From Aphelenchoides besseyi (Eukaryota; Nematoda; Chromadorea; Rhabditida; Aphelenchoididae), in assembly GCA_024699855.1 (NCBI GenBank), contig JAMPIQ010000001.1, positions 15,314,001 through 15,378,000 of the forward strand: a DNA stretch of 64,000 bases. The letters are read 5' to 3'. The notes under the pieces were generated by a model, which did not search any database, was not told the origin of the DNA, and saw nothing but the letters and a program-made list of their open reading frames with translations. A program made the translations under genes and the position numbers. This document shows positions 55,405 through 64,000 of this stretch, piece after piece (within the stretch, counting starts at the first letter, position 1; every line of letters begins with the position of its first letter).

Positions 55405-58058
55405 TTAAAAGTTTGATTTATTTTTTCCGAGAGTAAAGTGGATTCCCGACTGTTCGCCATCCGATTCACTCGTGGATGTGGATGAACGATCTTGGTCGAC
55501 GCTCAGCGATCTCGGCAAACTACCGGCTAATGTGACTACCTGAAAACAAAGACGACCTCTTGCCGTGTTTTGCCCTTCAAACCTACTGAGTCTTCAGCCC
55601 TTTGCAACTGACGGTCCAACGGTCCTGCGTCGCTGTTAAGAACGTTTCTCATTTGTGTCGCTTTTTCCAAAATCGCCGTCACGTTCGCGTGTTTGAAGAA
55701 CTTTGAGTCGTCCAACGGTGTTCTTCCCCATCTAAATTGGAGAGTTTAAGTGAAGCTTTCAAGTGCTACTCACCGATCCAACGGATTCACTTCCACTCTA
55801 GCGACATTCAACAAAAACTTCACAATCTCTGTGTTTCCTTCTGAAGCAGCAACATGCAATGGTGTTCGTTGGTCGTAGTCGGTCAGATTCAAATCGACTC
55901 CTCGCATGAAAATGCGTCTGATGGCGTTCAAATCGTTCGATCGAGCAGCGAAAAGCATTGAAATGATCTCGTCTTTCTCTGATTCTCCGATTCGTTTTCG
56001 CGGATCGATTTTGTTTTGCTCCAAATTTGCCAGATTGTCGTAGTTATGCAACGCAAATCGGGCGATTAGCTCTCTACAAAACTCCACTCCACGAATCGAA
56101 TTGTTGAGTTCATCCAATGGTGGCGAATACAAACAGACCCCCATCAGATTGGGAATGACTACCAACATCGCTCCTAAACGATAGTCAAAAGTCAAAAGCA
56201 AAAAAACGAACCGGAGATCGACGACTTGGCCGGAAGTCCAACCTAAGAGGTCATTCAACTACTGCACCTTTAGACTTGCGTTACAAGAAATATGCACCTA
56301 AAGTCATTAACGAAACTGGTTTCATTTATAAGCAATCGTATTAACATCAGAGTACACATATTCCTTGGGCAGCAAGTCTAAACGTGATGTTGCTTTCACG
56401 AACATGAAAAGCGAACTGGCCACTAAAATCCCGATTTCTTCGTGAATGACATCAAAACTCACGAATAGTCGTATAAACCACAACTGTGCATCAGGGACAA
56501 AACATCTCTGCACGAACGGCTTTCGATTATTCGCTTGTCAGTTATCGGACAGATTCCTGATAAGCGTAATCGATCAACAAAAGTCTTCAGATTTTACCTC
56601 CATTAGCTAAAGTAGCAGCTAAAACCGCAGCCGATTCGGTTGTTGTCTCTAAAGACATGAGTTGAAAGTAAAAGTCCATAAGGTCGCCCAAATTTCTCAT
56701 CGACGGTGGAAAACATTTGTATTCGTTGAGATAGTAAGCTAAAGCGAAGTTCCGATCCGAATTTTCACGTTCCGAAAGAAAAACCGCATTGTTGAAACCG
56801 ACGTACTCGCCACCGGCTATTTGTCGGTAGATGTTTAAGACCTAGAAAAAAATGGTTCAAGATAAACTGAGAACAACTACCGAGTCAAATCGATCGGCCA
56901 AATTCAATTCGCTTTTAAGAAGTGAGGCAATGACTATTGCACCAGCACTAATAAGTGGGTTATGCGGAATACTGAAAGTGATCAATAGAAGATCTTCAAC
57001 TTCTTAGCCTACTTCTTACTATCCAAACAAATTTCGTTGAACAAGCGACCAGACGGCTCTTGACCCACGTATCTGAAGAAGCGAACTGATCTTCTGATTT
57101 GATTATTTTCAAACTTGTGAACAAAATCAGCACCCAAATCCGAAGCACAAATAGCGTAGTTGAAAGCTTTGGATAAACTTTGAATACAAAACGGTTTCTT
57201 CGCGTCACCAAATGACGTTCGCTGTCCGTCCACAGTGCAAATAGCGACACCCCAGATGTTGGGATCTATTCTTGCCAGTTGAGGTATCGTAGTTGCAACG
57301 GATCCATTGTTGTGTGATTTGCACTTAAACAAAGTTTGTTTCTTTTTGATAATATGGAGGTTACCGTTTCGTAGATTTCTTTTATTGTCTTGCAAAACTG
57401 AGTCCAAGATGGAATAATCAACTGGTTACGTAATGTGCGTGAAATCAAGTTCAAGGATTCGGAAACACACCTGAAAAGATCGAGTACTCAACGGAAAGGT
57501 CGTCTCACCGACAGAAGTCCTTTTTGCTTAAACGCCAATGTTTGGGATCTTTTGCTTCGTTTGCTCGCTCTTCAGACTTTTTTTCGATTGCTAAAATAAT
57601 GTCCATCATTGGTTTTAATCGTGGATCGGAGTCTTGGATTCCGTAGCTTTTGAGAACCTAAATCACGAAGTAAACTCGTTCGGAACTTTCACTCACCGCA
57701 ATCAGCTTCCCAATTGCTCCTTGTTCTTTGTTCGGAAGTTTGAACAACTCGAAGATCACTTCTTCGGCCGTCTTCTCGGACCTCGTGAACTCGTTCGAAA
57801 GACCATCGACTGTGTTTTGAAGCATTTGACTGACCGAGTCTTTGCATCCCAAAATATCTTTGTAGCGGTTCACTACAAACAGTCGATGAAGAGGATAAAG
57901 TGCAAAGAAAACTCACTTGTCGCCGTTGAGTGAACGGATTTCATTTTTGGCGGAAGAAAATTGAAAAGCGAAATCAGTCGGGTGATGTGATCGTTTACAG
58001 CAAACGCTCGACGGGTCGTTGCGTTTTGACTGATGATAAGTGCGCGAAAAATTTTCAT
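55405..58058 (-). CDS. GLS: Mitochondrial glutaminase with ankyrin repeats
   Basis: Converts glutamine to glutamate and ammonia. Start MKIFRALIISQNATTRRAFA (58058) looks like a mitochondrial presequence; in-frame codons reach 58115. Then SEKTAEEVIFELFKLPNKEQ with GAIGKLIAVLKS, the N-terminal helical domain; IPQLARIDPNIWGVAICTVD; catalytic S-x-x-K in [102 protein letters not shown]. Two ankyrin units follow (DQRTPLHVAASEGNTEIVKF) and a Ser-rich tail. The residue aligned with the glutamate-binding Asn of 'VNAGA' is Ser here (ISAGA); other ligands are kept. About 14 exons, normal length. Confidence 0.9.
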
Positions 58059-58372
58059 TAAAACAAATTGGTTTCTAGGGTTCTTTACGTCATTGAAGAC
58101 AGAAGTGAGTAACAACTTTTGAATTGCTCTTTACCTCCAGTTTATATTGTTAGTTACGGTCCAAGACCGGAGAGATCATTTCTATTTAGCCAATGAAGTT
58201 TAGTCAAATGACAGTCACTTTTAGTAATGTTGGAGATGGGTCGTGAAATGAGTGCGAAGTCAAAAGAGAGAACGATGAGTGGACAGTTTCTTCAAAGAGT
58301 TTGCATAATTGAACTTCGCTGAAATCAATTGCCAATGAAGATCAATGAATTGGATTTCGGTTGGTCCTCGTG

Positions 58373-59391
58373 ATGTTTGGTAGTTGGAAAAAGATTGTCA
58401 GTCTGCTGGCGATTGCCTTTGAATTTTCGATTCTTATCGACATGTTAATGGCTGATGTGTAAGTGTCCAACATCTTAGCTTAAACTCGTCTTCAGCTCGA
58501 TTTTGAAAGACTTCGACCAGCTACTTGCACTTCCGAGTAGGGAGATCAAGTTCACTGGTTTCTGGGGTCATAAGAAGGCGTAAGTCAGCACAACAATTGG
58601 TTGGCATTTATGTCATTTTAGAAAAATTAATATGAGCGTTGGTGAGTGCAAACTGATAATCGCCATCGCCAATGTAAACAACGCCTTTACACCTCAAATC
58701 GTCAACATCAACGGTCTATTTCTTCGAAGTTTTTTCGTTACAAAGGCTTTTACAGGAAACGATATTCAACCTTGTGATATCGACTTATCTCTTAAGTTCA
58801 AAGACGGTAAAGTCAAAGGTAACGCTGTTAGTTGTGCAGCGACTTGTGATCCAAAGTTTGCGTCTTCGACGGATAGAAGCGAAGAATTAATCAAGGTCAA
58901 AATCACTCAACTTCCAAAGGGTTGCAACATCACAGCTGTAGGTCAAAAAGCGCTTATTTTACCTGTTTGTTACATTAAGAATGCAGCAAGAATAAGTCCA
59001 GGAAATCCAAAGAAAACCAATTGGACGATTCCCATTGTTATTGCCGCTGTGTCAGTTCGGGATCACAAACAACATTTCAGTGTGTACTTTCAGATCGCTT
59101 ACTGTTTTGCTGCTTTCGAGCATTGCCAGTTCATTGCTTCACAAATATTGGTGGAAGAAGAGACATGAACGGAAAGCTGATGACGCCAATCCTGCTGGAC
59201 CAACGATTACAAGTCAAGAAGTGACCAGAGATGCAAAACCGGTGCCTGTGGTTGTGAAGAATGAAAATGTTGATAAATTGAAAGGAAACACAAAACCGTC
59301 AGCTGAACTCGTTGTTCAAACCGTCAAACCAACGCAAGTAGCTGCAACTCAACAACCAACTGCCGTGAAAAACCCACCGCCAAAGCGTTAA
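58373..59391 (+). CDS. Single-pass type I membrane protein, unknown family
   Basis: MFGSWKKIVSLLAIAFEFSI is a signal peptide. Exons join in phase through SREIKFTGFWGHKKAKINMS, GECKLIIAIANVNNAFTPQI, DIQPCDIDLSLKFKDGKVKG and NAVSCAATCDPKFASS. A span WTIPIVIAAVSLTVLLLSSI then leads to a basic stop-transfer (HKYWWKKRHERK) and a ~90-residue Pro/Val/Lys/Thr-rich cytosolic tail ending PPPKR. The ectodomain has about six cysteines and reads like a beta-sandwich, possibly Ig- or CUB-like, but I do not recognise it. It is divergent from glutaminase with a 315-bp gap. The gene at 60586 has the same overall plan. Confidence 0.6.
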
Positions 59392-60098
59392 ATGTAAATG
59401 CTCGTTTAAATTCGCGTTGTGATTCGGCACAAATAAATAGGAGAACCTCCAATTAGTTACAGCAACGACTTTCTCAACAACAGTGTCTCTGTTATAACCA
59501 ATTTTTTAAAGTAACCAACACAAACTCCAACAAATTTATCTTCAATATCCAGTGGGATGTTTTCAAGACGGTAAGCTCCTGACAATCTCAATTAGATAGG
59601 TATAATAAACAAATGTTTTGCTGTATTTCCCACATAAAAGAATCAAATTGATAAGCAGAAAAACGAACTTTTATTGACCAATCTATGAAACTGACAATTC
59701 AACTAAACTTCAATGTAATGTGCTTTGCCAATCCGATTTGCTTGCCGCCAACATTGTAGATCTAAAAACAAGTTTGTAGATCTATGATACGTTTTACTAA
59801 ACAAACCTGACAATCTGACCTTATGAACGGGTCTCTAACAAGGAGAGGTCCTGAGTGGTCGCCCCCAGTTTTCGCTGAATTATCTATCAGTCTACGCGCA
59901 ATTTTACACTGATTTTGAATATCGTGCTCATTTTCGCCTAATCGCAGAATTGGCTGAGTTATTGGCCAAAAACCGAAGACACTAAAATTGCTAAAATCGT
60001 AGTATCGATTGTACTGATTATCATGATGGAGTCCGTTTACTTTTATCTCACTTCATTATGGAGATATTGGCCGGTTTACTTGGCCAAAATTCACTCGG
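59392..60098. other. Intergenic region
   Basis: About 700 bp. AATAAATAG at about 59431 is the polyadenylation signal of the upstream gene. The rest is AT-rich with no recognised exon; it leads into the fold-back element. Confidence 0.4.
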
Positions 60099-60455
60099 AG
60101 TTATGGTCCGCTGGTCTTTCGTTGTGAGTGTGAGCTGCAATAGTCGAGTGAGTAAGTGATGCGCTTGCGAACTCTTTTGGAGGTTGCGAGTTCAATTCTC
60201 TCTGTTATCGAATGCAAGTTGCTGTCTTGTATCCGCAAAGCAAAAAGGAAAAGAGTGAATAGTAGGTGACTACGAGGCATTCAATCGACTTTTTCTCAAC
60301 TTTTGGAGTCGTTTTGGTACAACGCAGCACTTGAAAGAGACAATCGAAGGAATTGAACTCGCAACCTCCAAAAGAGTTTGCAAGCCCATCACTTACTCAC
60401 TCGACTATTGCATCTCATACTTCCAAAGGAAGACCAGCGGACCATAACTTGTTTT
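60099..60455. mobile_element. Fold-back element with tRNA-like arms (inverted SINE pair or MITE)
   Basis: Two ~105-bp arms, about 60099-60205 and 60348-60453, are inverted copies at roughly 85-90% identity, separated by about 140 bp. Each arm runs from GTTATGGTCCGCTGGTCTT through AATAGTCGAGTGAGTAAGTG to GAGGTTGCGAGTTCAATTC. The last segment fits the pol III B box (GWTCRANNC) exactly, and the middle one resembles an A box. This looks like a tRNA-derived SINE inserted twice head to head, or a MITE formed from one. It is not a functional tRNA gene: no closed acceptor stem. Confidence 0.65.
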
Positions 60456-60585
60456 CAGTTAAATTTGTGTTCTCATTGAATGCTTTCGAATCGAAATGTG
60501 TTTATTGGTAAAATTGCAAAGTGACGTACATAAAATAGTCAGGTGAGAATACGAACATCCAATAGTTAGTTACCAGCATCGAGCT

Positions 60586-61158
60586 ATGAAAGCTACAGTA
60601 ATTTCTTGCTTGTTTGTCTGTTTCGTGAGTCTCAGATACTTGTAGAAACAACGTTCACGGTTGCGCTAACGAACGTTCAACCCGGCCTTCGTGCCGAAGA
60701 AAGCCGGGAAACGTTAAAAACTGGAATTTGGTTTGGAGCTTGCCGTTTCATTCCAAAACAAACCGCACGATATTCAACTGCGCAAATGAACTCAACGGCT
60801 ACGAGTTGAAAGTCGATATTTACGGTTCACAACTTCCCTCGACGTTTTTGCTGCGTGTTTTGAACCCACTGGATAGTTGCATGTCGATTCTTAAGAAGAG
60901 GATTATTCATTTGTCGTATTTCGGTTGTTTCTTATTACTTATCTACAAGAAAATACCAGCCGTTACCTGAATGACTCAACTTTTCATGAGAATGCTACGT
61001 TATGAAATTAGGCAAAAATCACCATCTTACATTTGATTGTGTTCCTGCTGCTTCTTTTGTTGGCTCTTCAAGACATTGTCATTAAGTGTTGTCGTGACAA
61101 TTGCGACACTTCTTCGAAGAGGTTTCCCAAATTCTCAGCCTCAAACTTGGGTTTATAA
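60586..61158 (+). CDS. Tentative single-pass membrane protein
   Basis: MKATVISCLFVCFVSLRYL reads as a signal peptide but stops in its frame; a second frame gives VETTFTVALTNVQPGLRAEE and GIWFGACRF, a third NRTIFNCANELNGYELKVDI and STFLLRVLNPLDSCMSIL. The last exon (after an ATTAG acceptor) reads AKITILHLIVFLLLLLLALQ, a membrane span, then a short basic tail ending SASNLGL. The plan (signal, small ectodomain, span, tail) mirrors the gene at 58373. Frame changes need unseen short introns, sequence errors, or mean the gene is decayed. Confidence 0.35.
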
Positions 61159-61716
61159 ACCTTTTATTTAGAATAGGCGCGGGACATTACAAACACGAAT
61201 ACAAAAAATGAGTCAGAGAAAAAGAGGAGAGTAAAAAATGAGTTAACGAGAAAGGGTGGAAAAGGAATGGCAAATAGCCTCCGATCGTTGTTTAAATACG
61301 AAGTATCGTGATTACGCTATCGGCTAGACTGGGAGGAGAAATGACTTAAAGTCGAATGGATAGCAGGTGTGATGTTGTTTTGATAGTTAGATGGCCGCCT
61401 TACGCCGGCGGTTCACAACAAAGAGGCATTCAAATATGGACGCCAGATCGTCTGGGAAAAAAACGTAAGAAAGGTCGCAACACTTTACAACTCAAAGAAC
61501 GATCAACTCGGCAATTGGCGATTTCAAAATTTCATAACTCGACAATTAACAATTCTCGACAGTGTTCCTTGTTTTTATTCATTTGTTTTCTTCTGTTGTG
61601 TTTCTTAGTTTTGGTTTTTTACCTAAACTTCTTCTTGTTTCAACTCGTGGAAAACGGCGAGATTATTGTTTCGTCAACTGTTTAATAAACATTGTTTACT
61701 AGCAGATACGTCCAAG
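61159..61716. other. Intergenic region with one unexplained open frame
   Basis: A frame from ATG 61356 (MDSRCDVVLIVRWPPYAGGS) stays open for 109 codons, with a basic middle (DRLGKKRKKGRN) and a hydrophobic Phe/Leu-rich end (LFICFLLLCFLVLVFYLNF). No family, splice or signal evidence supports it, so it is recorded but not called as a gene. Confidence 0.25.
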
Positions 61717-62073
61717 ATGACAAATTCAAATAACAACGCGGTCTTCTGTGTATGTGATTTACCTTTCTATCCGCTTTCGATTTTCAGTCGGAATCTAAAC
61801 GCTCGAGACAAATGGTCAGAACGAAGCGTGTTAATATCGAAATGATTTTTCTTGATTGGCATTTGAAAGGATCCTTTTGCCTGCAACACCTCAGCTAACA
61901 AGAAGATTAGAACGAAGTTTGTCAACTTTATCTTCAAACGATTACAGTAATCGACTTGTTGACTTCATTGGTTCGTTGTCAGTTCTTATTCGGTCAGTTT
62001 GTTTGTTCAAAAGAAGTGGCTTTGAACATCTCGTTTATCGACAGAACGACGATTTACGCAATTTCTACTGCTT
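61717..62073 (+). CDS. Tentative small spliced gene
   Basis: ATG 61717 begins MTNSNNNAVFC, then splices to SESKRSRQM. The next stretch is open in two frames: LPATPQLTRRLERSLSTLSS with NDYSNRLVDFI, or DPFACNTSANKKIRTKFV. The first continues after a good intron to EVALNISFIDRTTIYAISTA and stop. Phases favour the second frame at one junction and the first at another, so the model is unresolved. No family recognised. Confidence 0.2.
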
Positions 62074-62805
62074 GAGGTCATTAATGCAGATCATGAGTTC
62101 AGATGAATTGTTTTTCAGAAGTCAATGTTTCATTACACTGAATTGATGAGTGAAAGATTCGTTTAATTAGAACTCGGCTCACATTGCAGATCAAATTTTT
62201 GTTGGGAAACGTTCTTTGTAATCGATGATGCCACATGACGTTTGCTTGTTGATTTGAATGACCAGAACACTTTAACGTTGTAAAGAAAACATCGCCTCTC
62301 AACCAAGATGGCAACACATCTGCGATGAAGAAATCGCTTTTTGCAAGAACAATTTTTGTTGTTGCGAATCGACAGCAGCAGGTGCAGGAATTCAGTTCTT
62401 ATAAACAATCATTAGGGTCGTAAGCACACCGGGCAGAATCGGGCGTTACCCTGAAACTTTTTCCCTGATGTGGCATTGCGTCTGAATAAATTGTTCGCCT
62501 TAAAAAACAAATAAATTTGACAAAAATAGTCCAATTTGCATAAAGAACGAAATGTTAAAGAGCTTTCGGGCTATCGAATGATACCAAACACTCATCATGA
62601 CATTCTGTTTTTGGTCGTTTTTTCGATCATTTTCTCGGTCCCTCTTTGCGGTGGTCAACTTTAAGTCGTTGTAAAAAAGATTGCGTTCGGTGAATTTTTA
62701 ATTTTTTTCGGTGAAATTGTTTGTTATGACATGCCGTATCTATGTTGCAAATTTCGTGTCGATAATATCCATATGAACGATTTTTTATCCATTTTTCTAT
62801 TACAG

Positions 62806-62929
62806 ACATGCAATCAAACGATCAAGCCCGAGCTGCCGTTCAATCCCGAATACAAAAACGCCAACAAGAAGTGGAACGACGACGTCACCATGTCGAAATG
62901 ATGAACGAGAAAGGCCGACTTCTTTCGTG
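62806..62929 (+). other. Possible last exon, open in two frames
   Basis: After a TATTACAG acceptor, two frames are open and both look protein-like: MQSNDQARAAVQSRIQKRQQ to NEKGRLLS (stop 62927), or TCNQTIKPELPFNPEYKNAN then KKWNDDVTMSK (stop 62899). No upstream exon was identified. The LTR-like unit follows directly. Confidence 0.25.
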
Positions 62930-62939
62930 AATTCTCTTT

Positions 62940-63330
62940 TTCTTCTAATTCGAATGTTTTTTGTATTCTGTACCCTCGATCTTTTGGTTTTGAATTTTAA
63001 CTTCTGTCGCGACTGCAAGGGCGCGAGTCGCCAGAACCAACCCTGGCGACTCCGCCCCCTCCTGCAGTGGCGATATAAAACGGCGGTCACTCCGTTTTTA
63101 CTCACTTTTTCTTAGGCCTATTTTTGTAGTTGTTCTTTTTTCTTCGCCCCGTTCTCCTCCGACCCCGTTTATGTTTTAATCGTCCTAATAAATTGATTCT
63201 AACACTTCATTGTTCCCATGATTCTCCCCTCCATTCCCACCATTTCGCCCATAAGTCTTGTTTCTCTTCACGATATCCATCTATTGTAATTTGTAATACT
63301 TTGCTTACAATCAAATAAACAGCGCTCATA
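62940..63330 (+). mobile_element. LTR-like promoter-polyadenylation unit (possible solo LTR)
   Basis: A GC-rich block (CTCCGCCCCCTCCTGCAGTG) is followed by GATATAAAACGG at about 63071, a TATA-box match, and 115 bp later by CCTAATAAATTG, a polyadenylation signal. This compact order is what a retrotransposon LTR carries, and base composition differs from its surroundings. Ends, terminal TG/CA and target duplication could not be fixed, and no second copy lies in the window. Confidence 0.3.
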
Positions 63331-63617
63331 AAGATTCGAAATATCCACAGCGTCTCGCCGAAACACTAATGGACGCGTCAATGGGAGGACTACACGAAAA
63401 GATCGCCGGAAAAACTGTGCGAAAAGCTAACGCGCGCTTTAGCTGGCGTTGCCCGGCTGCGTAAGAGGCCGCGGAAGAATTGCGCTCGTGTTGTTGCAAA
63501 GCACGTATTTGGGTGTCGAATCACATCCAAATGCCATTTTGCTTTTCGTTGTTTGTGTGAAAAGGTTGAGATTCGTGACGCTTACCATTGAAATGTCTCA
63601 ATCATTTTGAGTTTCAG

Positions 63618-63943
63618 ACAATTATGGGGCTCACAACTACAATTTATGATGTTAATATGACGGCAAACGATTATTCTGAAATTACGACACAACCATTGAA
63701 CGGCTTGAATAATGTTACCGCTTTTTGTTTTTCTACGGTGTATGGCGACAACTACAGTACCAACTTTATCTGGACTGTAGGAATTGGACAGTTTGGTGAA
63801 TATTCTACGCTGAAGTTACGGATGACAAGGCGGTTAGAATGTACAGGCGAATCCTACGTTTTCATAGAAGATAAGGTTACAATTGAATAACACGACGATT
63901 TTATTTTTAGATTACTGTACTCGTACTTTTAGTCCAAATCTAG
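63618..63943 (+). CDS. Small N-glycosylated secreted or membrane protein, possibly partial
   Basis: Exon 63618 to about 63878 follows a GTTTCAG acceptor: IMGLTTTIYDVNMTANDYSE, PLNGLNNVTAFCFSTVYGDN, YSTNFIWTVGIGQFGEYSTL, RRLECTGESYVFIEDK. It splices in phase to 63911-63943 (ITVLVLLVQI, stop). Several Asn-X-Ser/Thr sites, two cysteines and a hydrophobic end suggest an extracellular domain with a short tail. Upstream exons may exist. No family recognised. Confidence 0.35.
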
Positions 63944-64000
63944 CATTTTTCAAATTTTCGCAAAGCATACGTAAGAGTGGATACAGATCGAACATCCGCT

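Noticed and set aside
60135..60200. tRNA gene
   Set aside because: A and B box-like segments are present, but no acceptor stem or proper anticodon arm could be formed, and the segment is part of an inverted-repeat element.

Overview
The window reads as nuclear DNA of a nematode, most likely a chromadorean (rhabditid-type) worm. The evidence is dense genes on both strands, very short GT-AG introns (mostly 35-60 bp), a two-DM-domain MAB-3-like regulator, a ShKT plus haem-peroxidase protein of the MLT-7 type, ShKT-mucin proteins and operon-like spacing. No bacterial, organellar or viral segment was seen. Gene models below come from reading splice sites and protein families by eye; no search was run.

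Layout. 1-3.1 kb: a TRRAP/Tra1-like gene (-) running off the left edge and lacking its N-terminal region; a 5' fragment of an ECSIT-like gene abuts it. 3.9-5.0 kb: a ribosomal protein L18a gene fused in frame to ubiquitin and then to a hydrophobic tail. 5.0-6.4 kb: a DEAD-box helicase (-) with both catalytic halves damaged. 6.9-11.1 kb: a short Pol5/MYBBP1A-like gene and a secreted agmatine-deiminase-fold protein without catalytic residues. 11.7-14.1 kb: mab-3 (-) and an unrecognised coiled protein (-). 14.6-18.7 kb: operon-like trio of OST48, a tiny membrane protein and SAMHD1. 19.3-21.1 kb: two unrecognised genes. 21.4-25.5 kb: gene-poor, with a secreted Cys-rich protein (-) and a duplicated segment. 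25.6-29.5 kb: a CLC chloride channel. 30.0-33.9 kb: a ShKT-mucin gene built of many micro-exons. 36.2-40.2 kb: a ShKT-peroxidase. 41-42.4 kb: decayed epoxide hydrolase and UDP-glycosyltransferase copies. 43.0-45.3 kb: a tandem array of four diverged ubiquitin-tail copies derived from the 4-5 kb locus, ending at a non-LTR retrotransposon fragment. 46.1-47.6 kb: CDT1 (-). 49.4-51.2 kb: two membrane proteins. 51.3-54.2 kb: a zinc-finger nuclear protein (-). 55.4-58.1 kb: mitochondrial glutaminase (-). 58.4-61.2 kb: two single-pass membrane proteins flanking a tRNA-like fold-back element. 62.8-63.9 kb: an LTR-like unit and a small gene.

Most striking: the L18a-ubiquitin-tail gene at 3.9-5.0 kb and its tandem relatives about 39 kb away. 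They share the second half of ubiquitin, the LRGG region (altered in two copies) and a tail of acidic linker, basic helix and hydrophobic segment. Parts of the ribosomal-protein promoter and first exon were copied too, once inverted. This looks like a young family of membrane-tailed ubiquitin-like proteins. A second theme is rearrangement: truncated ECSIT, TRRAP and helicase sequences flank the L18a-ubiquitin gene, and several genes carry single-base frameshifts, so both real decay and assembly error must be kept in mind.
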